A DNA stretch of 64,000 nucleotides. Origin: Bacteroidaceae bacterium. Lineage in GTDB: Bacteria; Bacteroidota; Bacteroidia; Bacteroidales; Bacteroidaceae. The stretch lies in the NCBI GenBank assembly GCA_017958545.1, contig JAGDCM010000091.1:1-64000 (forward strand). The letters are read 5' to 3'. Under the pieces are notes generated by a model that saw only the letters and a program-made list of their open reading frames with translations, was not told where the DNA came from and did not search any database. A program made the position numbers and the translations under genes. How positions within the stretch are numbered: position 1 is the stretch's first letter; every line of letters starts with the position of its first letter. Shown here one piece after another: positions 16,025 through 23,311 of the stretch.

Positions 16025-16040
16025 ATAAGGAATTCCTTAT
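16025..16040. repeat. 16-base perfect palindrome
   Basis: ATAAGGAATTCCTTAT reads the same on both strands and begins two bases after the end of the 11-bp array. Confidence 0.8.
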
Positions 16041-16152
16041 AGAAGCCTAAAATCAGGGTGAAATATATTTGACACGAGCAAGCCCGAAGTTAACCTCCGA
16101 AAAATTTTCTCGTGACATCCGCGACATTCGGGACATCGTTTTTTGTGTGCCT

Positions 16153-16208
16153 TACCTCATCCTTCAGCCTTCAGCCTTCATACATCATACTTCAGCCATC
16201 TTACATCT
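16153..16208. repeat. 7-bp tandem array, 8 units
   Basis: Heptamers: tacctca, tccttca, gccttca, gccttca, tacatca, tacttca, gccatct, tacatct. The period is exact and the unit drifts. Confidence 0.8.
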
Positions 16209-16440
16209 TTTGTCTATGAATCCTTAACAACGTGCATTTTGTACACGTTAATGGCTTATACTTTGAAAGAGTATTATGCAAAATTTGCATATTACTATCA
16301 CCATCTGAACCTGTCGGAATTTCCGATATGTTGAGTGGTATTCGCAAATTTTGCGACGCCCCTCAGCCATCAACACGCAAAAAATGCGTGTCGCAAATGT
16401 CGCAAGAACAGAACGGCCGCTGATTTTTTCAGCGACCTTC

Positions 16441-16468
16441 CCTCTTACTTCTTACATCTTACATCATA
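16441..16468. repeat. 7-bp tandem array, 4 units
   Basis: Heptamers: cctctta, cttctta, catctta, catcata. The units are close to those of the array at 15794-15877. Confidence 0.7.
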
Positions 16469-16571
16469 GTGGTCGAAGCTGGAGATGTATTTCAGCATTG
16501 ATTTCTCTAAAGAAAAGGGAACGGGAGGCTCCACTTTCGTGGTACACCCCCCGCATGTTGTATTGAATCTG

Positions 16572-18008
16572 TCACTTCTTCATATCCCTTACAACGCCCA
16601 TAAACAAGATTTGATTGTATTCACCACTAATGGCAAACCCGAAGGGTCTGTCAATCCTCATTGTTACCCTTTGGGGAATATCATCTGGTGGAGGGCAGCA
16701 ACCCACTCCTTCTGCAAATGTAATAGCAGCAGCTTCTGTACCCTCTTCTTTCACATCTATGACGCATTGCTGTTTTATCTGGCTGACATAAAGTGGCCAA
16801 TTTGTCATATGCGGAAATGCATCTTCCCTGTAAAACATTTCATCAAGTCCTAAATTTGAAAGAATCTCCCTAAATGACAGTGTATTGTCAAACTTAAAGC
16901 GTGGCATATATAGATCCACTTCACGCCAATCTGTGGTTTTGTAAAACCAATTTTCATTGCTTACAATGTCTTCTACGGCGTTTCCTTCTTTGGGAAGAAT
17001 CAAAACCATGCTGTACCCATGAGTTTTATACGGCAAACGTATTAATTGATATCTTCTGGTCTCGGCATATCGAGCATCTTCAATCTCTTGATACATCATA
17101 TCAACCTCAGATTCTGACCCATCTGCATTGTGGAAGGTATCTCTTTCTGTGCAATCCGGGTCAAATGGTGATTCCCATTTGGCCTTCATGTATATGGCAT
17201 CAAGTACTAGCATCAATACGCTGCCGCTCAGTTCGGTGTCAAGATTTCTTATCATCTGGTGCGTCTTGTCCGACACCCAATTGTCAATCTTGAGTTTTGT
17301 CTCTGCCGTTTGCTCAAAGTCGACATCGTGTGTTTCTGTATCATACACATCCTTTATATAATCGAGAAACTCCTTTTTTATCGCTCCAATTGCCTTGTTG
17401 TACCAAATACTCGTGGCGTGTACCAATTTGCAATTCTCATTGTCAACATTTTTAATATTGCCACGAAATCCGGATATAATCTCGTCGATTTTATCATATA
17501 GTTCACCATTAACATCCATTCCCTTTTGCAGGATTTCAAGAATAAAACACAGACCTGCAGGTGAATAAACAAAATTGCTGTTTTTTCTCCGCATCAATGC
17601 ACTTGCAATGGTAGAGACGAAGCTATAGTTCGAGTATGGTGATGGTTCACCGCCAAGAGGCGGTAACGGAATTCCCATTAAAGGTTCTGGCGGTTCCTGC
17701 ATTCCCATCTCTTGCTCTTCAACTATGTCTTGCTCTTCAGATATGCCTTGCTCGACAGGTTCCCCAGAGATTTTTTTGCGCAGTTCTTCCTCGCCCATTA
17801 TTCCTTCCAATACGACAGGTTTTCCTTCCCTTTCTCGTTTGTCGATGGAATCTTTGAGGTAACGCAACTCGGATTCACATTTCGGACATGTGCCCGGACA
17901 ATCTCCTTTGTGCGTACAGTCTTCTACTTCAAACGGTATATCATTGGCACCTGCAATTCTCTTACGCAATTCTTTTAATGCCTGGCATATTTTTTTTCCT
18001 AATTCCAT
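16572..18008 (-). CDS. Serpin with an N-terminal cysteine-rich head
   Basis: This encodes 478 residues. Residues 1-60 are a non-serpin head with Cys31, Cys37, Cys41 and Cys44 (C-x5-C-x3-C-x2-C, 'CTHKGDCPGTCPKC'), resembling a small metal- or cluster-binding knuckle. A Glu/Pro/Gly-rich linker (65-125) joins it to a serpin fold (about 128-478). The reactive-loop hinge EEGTEAAAIT (421-430) is the small-residue form of inhibitory serpins, and the expected P1/P1' are Cys437-Cys438 followed by three Pro. No signal peptide is visible, so it may act in the cytoplasm. It starts two bases after the radical-SAM gene, strongly implying a functional pair. Protease inhibition is family knowledge; the role of the head is unknown. 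Confidence 0.85.
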   Translation of the reverse strand: MELGKKICQALKELRKRIAGANDIPFEVEDCTHKGDCPGTCPKCESELRYLKDSIDKREREGKPVVLEGIMGEEELRKKISGEPVEQGISEEQDIVEEQEMGMQEPPEPLMGIPLPPLGGEPSPYSNYSFVSTIASALMRRKNSNFVYSPAGLCFILEILQKGMDVNGELYDKIDEIISGFRGNIKNVDNENCKLVHATSIWYNKAIGAIKKEFLDYIKDVYDTETHDVDFEQTAETKLKIDNWVSDKTHQMIRNLDTELSGSVLMLVLDAIYMKAKWESPFDPDCTERDTFHNADGSESEVDMMYQEIEDARYAETRRYQLIRLPYKTHGYSMVLILPKEGNAVEDIVSNENWFYKTTDWREVDLYMPRFKFDNTLSFREILSNLGLDEMFYREDAFPHMTNWPLYVSQIKQQCVIDVKEEGTEAAAITFAEGVGCCPPPDDIPQRVTMRIDRPFGFAISGEYNQILFMGVVRDMKK

Positions 18009-18010
18009 AT

Positions 18011-18631
18011 CTAATGTTCTTTTATGATGTATGTAAATCTTTCAATATCTCTAATGCCCATTTCTTGAAGGGACAATACACTTTTCTCCACATCCTGTTC
18101 ATTATTGAATCTTGGTATTAGAGGAACTCTTACCGTCACTTTGGCGTTGTTCTTTATCAGGTATTGCAGATTCGTCTTTACTAATTCATTGTTTTTCCCA
18201 GTATAGGCTCTATATATTACAGGATTCATATCTTTTATATCAACAATCCAGTGGTCAACAGCATTCTCCACCGCTTCGACAAAAATCTTCGAAACGTTTA
18301 GTGATGTCTCTATATTGATTTTCCATTTCTTGCCGTTCTTCTTACAGAGATTATAGAACTGGAGTATGTCTTTGTATGACACAAGTGGTTCCCCACCTCC
18401 AAATGTCACTCCACCACCTGTAGCCCTGAAATAGAGGTCATCTTTATCCACAGCTCTAAACAATTCTTCTGGAGAGAAGCGTTTCCACACTCCTTCTGGT
18501 GACAATGCTTGCGGATTAAGGCAGTATTTACAGTTGAGCGGGCAACTGTGAAACGCCACAAGAGTCGTCACTCCTGTGCCATCCACACCTATACGGTGTC
18601 TGCTAAGTCCTATGAGAGCGGAAGACGTCAT
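18011..18631 (-). CDS. Radical-SAM protein of the activating-enzyme (PflA/NrdG-like) type
   Basis: This encodes 206 residues. The cluster motif CPLNCKYC (C-x3-C-x2-C) follows 'TTLVAFHSCP', and 'GGGVTFGGGEPLV' is the SAM-binding GGE motif. 'NIETSLN' and 'VDHWIVDIKDMNPVIYRAYTG' match glycyl-radical-activating enzymes. It is shorter than PflA (about 246 aa), lacks the two-cluster insert, and has no glycyl-radical enzyme next to it. Instead it lies 2 bp upstream of a serpin bearing a four-Cys head, so that head or the reactive loop is a plausible target (inference). No promoter is visible in the 35-base gap upstream, so it is probably read from the genes above. Confidence 0.85.
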   Translation of the reverse strand: MTSSALIGLSRHRIGVDGTGVTTLVAFHSCPLNCKYCLNPQALSPEGVWKRFSPEELFRAVDKDDLYFRATGGGVTFGGGEPLVSYKDILQFYNLCKKNGKKWKINIETSLNVSKIFVEAVENAVDHWIVDIKDMNPVIYRAYTGKNNELVKTNLQYLIKNNAKVTVRVPLIPRFNNEQDVEKSVLSLQEMGIRDIERFTYIIKEH

Positions 18632-18666
18632 TGATTATTATAGGGCATCCTGTATAATGTATTGAT

Positions 18667-19530
18667 TTATATTGAAGAGAGTATCTTTTCTTTTAGTTGT
18701 ACTATCCCTTGCGAATTATCGAGGTATTCAGCTATAGCTAGCATGATTCCCCAGCCGAGCAAAGCCACTAACGTCGTTGTCGCAACTACTATAATGAGGA
18801 AAGTAAATGTCCCACTGGCATAGAACATCAGGAATACAATAATAAATAAACAAATGTCCACTATATAATTGCCAATAAGCCCTGAATAGAACATTATTGC
18901 AAGGATTACGATGCTTATTAGTACTCCTATCCACGTCATGTTGTTCTGCATGTTATCATCCAGAATGTAATAAGAAACGATAAGTAGCCCCAACCAGAGA
19001 GCGAAGCAGAAGATAAAAGTGCATTTTAGTAGAATACTTTCTTTATTGCTAATAGCCTGAATCTTTTCTGTCAACTCCTTCACCTTTTTCTGGTGCTCTG
19101 CAATTTGCTTTTCATCTAATATCCTCAATTGAAAATCATTCTCAATGCAACTCAGGAATACGTTTCTGCTCATTCCTTCTCGTTTTGTTTCTTTCTCTTC
19201 AAGATAGAAATGTTGTACGCCGTTAGCATCCTGTCTTGTTTTATGAAAGGAATATTTTCGAGGCCATCGCAAAGCTGACCATTCTGCCAGTGCTGCATAG
19301 GAGTCAAAGACCTTTGTCTGGAAAGAGTCCTTTGCTATCAGTACAAGTTTCATTCCCAGACCTACAATATACTTCATCGTTAGTTCCATATTGGAGTTGT
19401 ATTTTCCACACTCCAGGTCTTTGATGATATATGTCGTCTCGTTTATTCGCTCAGCCAATTCTTCTATAGAAATGCCTGTCTTCTCCCTTTTCTGTGCCAT
19501 CAACACAGACAAATGTTCGCTGTTTGTCAT
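18667..19530 (-). CDS. XRE-type HTH protein with C-terminal membrane segments
   Basis: This encodes 287 residues. Residues 8-62 form a helix-turn-helix domain ('REKTGISIEELAERINETT', 'YIIKDLECGKYNSNM'). The middle (70-160) ends in a Lys/Glu-rich, coiled-coil-prone helix. Residues 165-190, 199-218, 222-240 and 242-268 are four hydrophobic segments, so this is a membrane-anchored putative DNA-binding protein. The ATG overlaps the TGA of the upstream nuclease gene in an ATGA junction, indicating coupled translation. I recognise no named family beyond the HTH. The composition is clearly AT-rich. It could sense the envelope state and control the operon, but that is speculation. Confidence 0.7.
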   Translation of the reverse strand: MTNSEHLSVLMAQKREKTGISIEELAERINETTYIIKDLECGKYNSNMELTMKYIVGLGMKLVLIAKDSFQTKVFDSYAALAEWSALRWPRKYSFHKTRQDANGVQHFYLEEKETKREGMSRNVFLSCIENDFQLRILDEKQIAEHQKKVKELTEKIQAISNKESILLKCTFIFCFALWLGLLIVSYYILDDNMQNNMTWIGVLISIVILAIMFYSGLIGNYIVDICLFIIVFLMFYASGTFTFLIIVVATTTLVALLGWGIMLAIAEYLDNSQGIVQLKEKILSSI

Positions 19531-20684
19531 TTACCCTTGTATAAATTAATAATATTCATACCCATTTCATATAAGTGTGAATCTTTGATACCATTTACAA
19601 TTTTATTAACAATATCATTTGGTCTTATCAGTTCCTTAGGAGTAAATGGAATGTCATCTCCTCTGAAATGCCACCATGAAGGAGTTTTCTTATGACCATC
19701 AGGTTCTATTCCTATGTCCTTAAGTTCCTGAGCGTAACTATCTGCGAATTGTATCATGTCACCTTGCAGTTCAAGGAACATCCTTATGCGACAACCATTG
19801 TGGTCGTAATTCCAAAGAGTATCATAGCACAGGGTAAGCATTACTTTATCCGGCATTGTCTCAAAAGTGTAGTACACATAATCATCGGTTGCCTTAGACT
19901 TTGTTCTGATGCCAAGTTTATAACCCTGTTCTCTGAACAAGGGTATTAATAAGTCTTTGTCTTCGATTGGTTGCCAAATATGTTTTATTAAATTCTTCCT
20001 TAATTCTGCAAGGCGATTTATTTTCTGTCTATTTTCATCATTAAAATAGAACAAGAATTCTTCTTCGTTCATAGAATGGGTTACATTATAAATGTTCTGA
20101 ATAAAATCTTGTAATAGCATCAAACCTTTAGGCTGTGCCGAGATGATGTAAGAAGGTAGGTTCTTCTCAATCGCTTTAGCAAACTCCTCGTGAGTAATGT
20201 TAATAAACCCCATGTGAGTCGGGTTTGTACTCCAAAGAGAAAGCACTACCCCTCTTTTATTTTCATCGGGCACTTCTGGCTTCCCCCAATAGAGGTCAAG
20301 ACGATTGTAAAGTCTAGCATACACCTTGTTTTCTATAATAATTGCCTCATTCTCATTTTGTAGCAATAAATCTATACGCTTCAAATTTCCTTTTTCATCT
20401 GGAACGGTCTCTTCACGAAGAACAGAAAAAGATGCCATCTGAAGGGCTGGCTTATGTGATTTCTTGCTGATGAGTTCCAGTAAAGTGTCAATAAACAGAC
20501 GCGACATTCCATGTGATGCCTTGGGATTGAAAAAATATAGATAGATAAAAGACCAATGGTTTTCTAAGTGTTCTATACCGGCAATATCAAAAAGCGTCTC
20601 TTTGCGAACGGCCTTCATTGGAATGTGGTTGAGACCCTTTAGCCAATCAGATAATTCTTCAAGTGACAAATCTTTTCGTTCCAT
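19527..20684 (-). CDS. PD-(D/E)XK nuclease superfamily protein (1)
   Basis: This encodes 385 residues. The nuclease core is visible as 'RIDLLLQNENEAIIIENKVYA', giving Asp105, Glu118 and Lys120 in the D-x(n)-E-x-K pattern of the PDDEXK_4-like group; the N-terminal helices 'HWSFIYLYFFNP' precede it. The C-terminal half (220-385) has no domain I recognise. The family includes restriction-like and defence nucleases; no methylase or helicase is nearby. It overlaps the downstream HTH/membrane gene by four bases. A TAnnTTTG element 87 bases upstream lies in a sequence almost identical to that before the second nuclease gene. Confidence 0.78.
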   Translation of the reverse strand: MERKDLSLEELSDWLKGLNHIPMKAVRKETLFDIAGIEHLENHWSFIYLYFFNPKASHGMSRLFIDTLLELISKKSHKPALQMASFSVLREETVPDEKGNLKRIDLLLQNENEAIIIENKVYARLYNRLDLYWGKPEVPDENKRGVVLSLWSTNPTHMGFINITHEEFAKAIEKNLPSYIISAQPKGLMLLQDFIQNIYNVTHSMNEEEFLFYFNDENRQKINRLAELRKNLIKHIWQPIEDKDLLIPLFREQGYKLGIRTKSKATDDYVYYTFETMPDKVMLTLCYDTLWNYDHNGCRIRMFLELQGDMIQFADSYAQELKDIGIEPDGHKKTPSWWHFRGDDIPFTPKELIRPNDIVNKIVNGIKDSHLYEMGMNIINLYKGK

Positions 20685-20770
20685 ACCATCTTCTGTTTTT
20701 CAAGGTCTTTGGTACATTCAAGAATCTTGGATAACCATTCATTAATGAAACTTAAGGACTTTTTTCGCCC

Positions 20771-20778
20771 CAAATTTA
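20771..20778 (-). promoter_or_regulatory. TAnnTTTG (-7) element of the nuclease-HTH-radical SAM-serpin operon
   Basis: The minus strand reads TAAATTTG inside the context CGTAAATTTGGGGCG followed by an A-run. Nearly the same context occurs at 21910-21917 before nuclease 2. Confidence 0.6.
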
Positions 20779-20819
20779 CGAAATCTTTTTCAATGATCTT
20801 TTGTGTTTGATGATGTCCA

Positions 20820-21854
20820 CTATTGTGCTGTACTTAATTCGGAAATGAGATTAAACACCTCATCCATGAAGCCCTTTAATTGAGCCGTTTGCTCTTCTAG
20901 TGTAAGCTTGTCAAACCATTCTTCATAGGTCTCTTTACCATCTATATAATCAAACCAATAGGCATCGCCTTCTTCATAAGGAGCTGATGAATATTTGCCA
21001 TCAGTCAAGTCTTTCGCCTTGGCCAAAAGAGTGCATATAGACTGTCCCCAATTTTCTTTTTTAGAGAAGCCTATGCAGATAGTTGGTATTTCTTCACTAA
21101 AATATATACCGACCCATCCCCACGCCTGTATCTTACTCTTCTTTAGATTTATTTCAAAATTGATACCTGCAACACTGTGGTCAGTGTATTTGTTATCATA
21201 AGTCCGTCCTTGATTATAAACACTGATAGAATATTTATCCTCGTCTCTTTTGCACAGTTTATTAAGGATTTCAATCAGTTGATATAAGCTGTAAATACCT
21301 TCTATATTCATAGGCTTTGTAAAATTAATAATGCTACAAACACTCCTTAAATATGCACGATAACCCTCTATGAGCGATTGCTCCTCTTTATCCTCTACAT
21401 TAACAAGACCCAAATGGCGATAAAAATCTTCCCATGTTCTTATGGGATATTTTTGTTCAGGGTCTGGCTGCGGAATAATATAATTGGCAATATACCCGAA
21501 TCTCTCTGGCGTTACTCCAAAAGATTTTTCGTACTGGCCAAAATGATGGTTCTGGTCATTAATCTTGTTTTCAATGATATAAAGAACATTGTTGTTGTGG
21601 ATAATGAAATCTGGCCGCGAATCATCTTTTGACACCTCTCTCAAGATTTCTATCTCTTCAGAAATTTGCATTTCGGGAAAGAAAAAGTGAAGGAAGGCAT
21701 CCCTAAAAGAAAGACACGTATGACACATTGCCCACGTCACATCGGAGAGAGCATTCTCGCTGTACAATCTGTATGATATATTCTCTAAAAAATCCTTTAT
21801 TTTTCTACCCATTCTACATAGAAATTTCAACTCAAATTTCTTTTCTAACCCCAT
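20820..21854 (-). CDS. PD-(D/E)XK nuclease superfamily protein (2)
   Basis: This encodes 344 residues from the longest ATG. An in-frame ATG at 21812, giving 'MGRKIKDFLENISYRLYSEN', begins where similar proteins usually begin and may be the real start. The core is 'SRPDFIIHNNNVLYIIENKIND' split over 79-100, with Asp82, Glu95 and Lys97 (long-form numbering). Later parts are aromatic-rich ('YSLYQLIEILNKL', 'WGWVGIYFSEE') and unassigned. It shares the core with the nuclease at 19527-20684 but little else, so the two are same-superfamily neighbours rather than recent duplicates. It has its own promoter element and is AT-rich. Confidence 0.75.
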   Translation of the reverse strand: MGLEKKFELKFLCRMGRKIKDFLENISYRLYSENALSDVTWAMCHTCLSFRDAFLHFFFPEMQISEEIEILREVSKDDSRPDFIIHNNNVLYIIENKINDQNHHFGQYEKSFGVTPERFGYIANYIIPQPDPEQKYPIRTWEDFYRHLGLVNVEDKEEQSLIEGYRAYLRSVCSIINFTKPMNIEGIYSLYQLIEILNKLCKRDEDKYSISVYNQGRTYDNKYTDHSVAGINFEINLKKSKIQAWGWVGIYFSEEIPTICIGFSKKENWGQSICTLLAKAKDLTDGKYSSAPYEEGDAYWFDYIDGKETYEEWFDKLTLEEQTAQLKGFMDEVFNLISELSTAQ

Positions 21855-21909
21855 CGATTTCGATTGGGTTAATTATCCATATATGGTATCTTATTATTTT
21901 TTTCCGCCC

Positions 21910-21917
21910 CAAATTTA
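21910..21917 (-). promoter_or_regulatory. TAnnTTTG (-7) element of nuclease 2
   Basis: The minus strand reads TAAATTTG, 55 bases before the longest ATG of the gene, in a context shared with the element at 20771-20778. Confidence 0.6.
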
Positions 21918-21953
21918 CGAAATGTATTTCAATTATGGTCTTATCCCATTGAT

Positions 21954-22382
21954 TTATTCTCCTTTTAACAACTTGACAAGGTACTCATATGCTCGCTCAT
22001 GTTTTTTCACCAAATCGAAATGACCATACTTCTTACCTCTTTCCAGGTTGTGGGAAAGGTCGTTCAACTTAACTCTTAAAGCTAACTTATTGTCAGACCC
22101 CGCTATCCTTTCAACATATTCCCAATACGTTTCCCCGTCGCTTCGGGTAAGCAACTTCAACGCTGCGATTACCTCATCACTTACACCCTTTTCTTCAAGC
22201 TGAGAAAACGACACATCTGTGTCTTCTACAACATCGTGCAAGAAACCAGTCACCATTTCCTCGTAGTTCTGTCCCATCAGCCCCACCTTCAAAGGGTGCA
22301 GTATATAAGGACTTCCCTCTAAGTCTTTCTGGTCTTTATGGGCATTTGCAGCTAAACAGATTGCGTCTTCAATTGTTATCAT
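21954..22382 (-). CDS. Small HD-domain hydrolase, (p)ppGpp-hydrolase-like (second copy)
   Basis: This 142-residue HD domain shares the pattern of the protein at 15332-15760: His15 ('NAHKDQ'), His29 ('PYILHPLKVG'), His49-Asp50 ('FLHDVVEDT') and 'VKLNDLSHNLERGKKYG', whose Asp is the usual distal metal ligand. Similarity is visible along the whole length, so the two are paralogues, but codon use and many residues differ, arguing against recent duplication. A probable role is hydrolysis of (p)ppGpp or a related nucleotide. A TATCTTTG element lies 43 bases upstream. Confidence 0.82.
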   Translation of the reverse strand: MITIEDAICLAANAHKDQKDLEGSPYILHPLKVGLMGQNYEEMVTGFLHDVVEDTDVSFSQLEEKGVSDEVIAALKLLTRSDGETYWEYVERIAGSDNKLALRVKLNDLSHNLERGKKYGHFDLVKKHERAYEYLVKLLKGE

Positions 22383-22425
22383 TTCGACATAGACGGTTTC
22401 ATGGTGTTAGTTTCGGTTTTCAACG

Positions 22426-22433
22426 CAAAGATA
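22426..22433 (-). promoter_or_regulatory. TAnnTTTG (-7) element of the second HD gene
   Basis: The minus strand reads TATCTTTG, 43 bases before the ATG at 22382. Confidence 0.65.
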
Positions 22434-22442
22434 ATAAAATTA

Positions 22443-22478
22443 GTAGACAAGTGGACGAGTTGACAAGTTGACAAGTTG
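22443..22478. repeat. 8-bp tandem repeat, unit gt(t/a)gacaa
   Basis: The octamers gtagacaa, gtggacga, gttgacaa, gttgacaa and a partial fifth form the same unit family as 13282-13317, nine kilobases away. Confidence 0.8.
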
Positions 22479-22569
22479 TTACTTTTGGGAAAATGATAGA
22501 AATATATTGATTTTTGAAGGATTTTTTTCAAATTGTCGATTGTAATTAACTTTTCCTTTCACACAGCGT

Positions 22570-22767
22570 CCCTTGCTTGCATATACCTTGCTCCTTCCTT
22601 GCATATACGAACGACGGCGGAACGACCTTCCTACGACCTTGGAACGTCCTTCCCATACTGTTGTCATACTGTTAGCAAGGCTTTGGCAAACCCAAACAGC
22701 TTGGTTGGGCGAACGAAGGGTTTGCTAACTCCTTGCCAAGTCCTTGCTAAGTCCTTGCCTAGGGTTT
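22570..22767. repeat. 11-bp phased degenerate tract, 18 units
   Basis: Cut at 11-base steps, neighbours share words at the same offset: cccttgcttgc/atataccttgc/tccttccttgc, then atatacgaacg/acggcggaacg, accttcctacg/accttggaacg, a cata pair, a ctgtt pair, and gctaactcctt/gccaagtcctt/gctaagtcctt. gcatatac recurs at exactly 22 bases. The phase holds over about 198 bases without a global consensus. Confidence 0.75.
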
Positions 22768-22769
22768 AC

Positions 22770-23042
22770 CTATGTGAATAGCTCAGAATGAGAACCTAAA
22801 CGAAGAAGCTCTATTACATCATTCCGCTCGTCATACCAAATAAGAAGGAAATCTCCCAAGATATGACACTCCATACAACCCTCGTAGTTTCCTTTAAGCA
22901 TGTGAGGACGAAAGATAGAAGGTATGGGCTCCTCGTTAATCAGCATATCAATAATCACCTTCAAAGCCTCTATCTTTTTAGGCTGATTACGATAACGCTT
23001 GTAATCCTTCTTAAACTGTCCGGAGGGAAAAACCTTCTTCAT
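22770..23042 (-). CDS. YafQ/RelE-superfamily toxin
   Basis: This 90-residue basic protein of the RelE fold is most like YafQ: 'FKKDYKRYRNQPKKIEAL', 'HMLKGNYEGCMECHILGDFLLIW' and the terminal 'RLGSHSELF', where the His near the C-terminus corresponds to the catalytic His of YafQ. Such toxins cleave mRNA on the ribosome. The start codon overlaps the antitoxin stop in an ATGA junction, the usual order (antitoxin first). It reads as intact. Confidence 0.9.
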   Translation of the reverse strand: MKKVFPSGQFKKDYKRYRNQPKKIEALKVIIDMLINEEPIPSIFRPHMLKGNYEGCMECHILGDFLLIWYDERNDVIELLRLGSHSELFT

Positions 23043-23311
23043 TTCTTTTTGTGCGGCTTCTGTGTCTCAAGGGCCTCAAACAGTTCGTCTGCACTGCCAT
23101 AGAGCTCATCTGCGGGATATTCCCTGCGCGATTTCGCCTCTGCTATAACGCTCTGTGTCAACGCGTTGGGCTCATTACAAACAACCTCCAGCAGAACACT
23201 TTCTACATAATTATTCAGCGTTCTGTTCGCTAGTCTTGCATTACGTCTGAGTCTTTCAAGCAAATCCGTCCTCAGTCGAAAAGATGTAGGTTTTCTTGTT
23301 ATAGGGTCCAT
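23039..23311 (-). CDS. RelB/DinJ-type antitoxin
   Basis: This encodes 90 residues. The N-terminal 'KPTSFRLRTDLLERLRRNARLANRTLNNYVESVL' reads as a ribbon-helix-helix DNA-binding domain; the acidic/aromatic tail ('YPADELYGSADELFEALE') would wrap the toxin. It should repress its own promoter with the toxin as co-repressor (family knowledge). TACCTTTG lies 30 bases upstream. It overlaps the toxin gene by four bases. Confidence 0.87.
   Translation of the reverse strand: MDPITRKPTSFRLRTDLLERLRRNARLANRTLNNYVESVLLEVVCNEPNALTQSVIAEAKSRREYPADELYGSADELFEALETQKPHKKK

Larger units (their letters stand above)
15761..16571. other. 811-base gene-free gap made largely of short-period repeats
   Basis: I see no credible gene. 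In order it holds a 12-unit 7-bp array (15794-15877), a 13-unit 11-bp phased array (15881-16023), a 16-base perfect palindrome (16025-16040), an 8-unit 7-bp array (16153-16208), two 15-base near-palindromes around gcaaa/tttgc (16276-16290 and 16342-16356), a hairpin ACACGCA-TGCGTGT (16373-16391) and a 4-unit 7-bp array (16441-16468). Short open frames on the plus strand have no family features. Confidence 0.65.
22383..22769. other. Gene-free gap made of 8-bp and 11-bp phased repeats
   Basis: No credible gene is present. It holds the promoter element of the HD gene (22426-22433), an 8-bp repeat (22443-22478), an AT-rich spacer, and an 11-bp phased tract (22570-22767) ending two bases before the toxin stop codon. 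Confidence 0.65.

Noticed and set aside
16474..16853. Plus-strand open frames facing the serpin gene
   Set aside because: They overlap the serpin antisense, start in repeat-rich DNA and have no recognisable domain or promoter.
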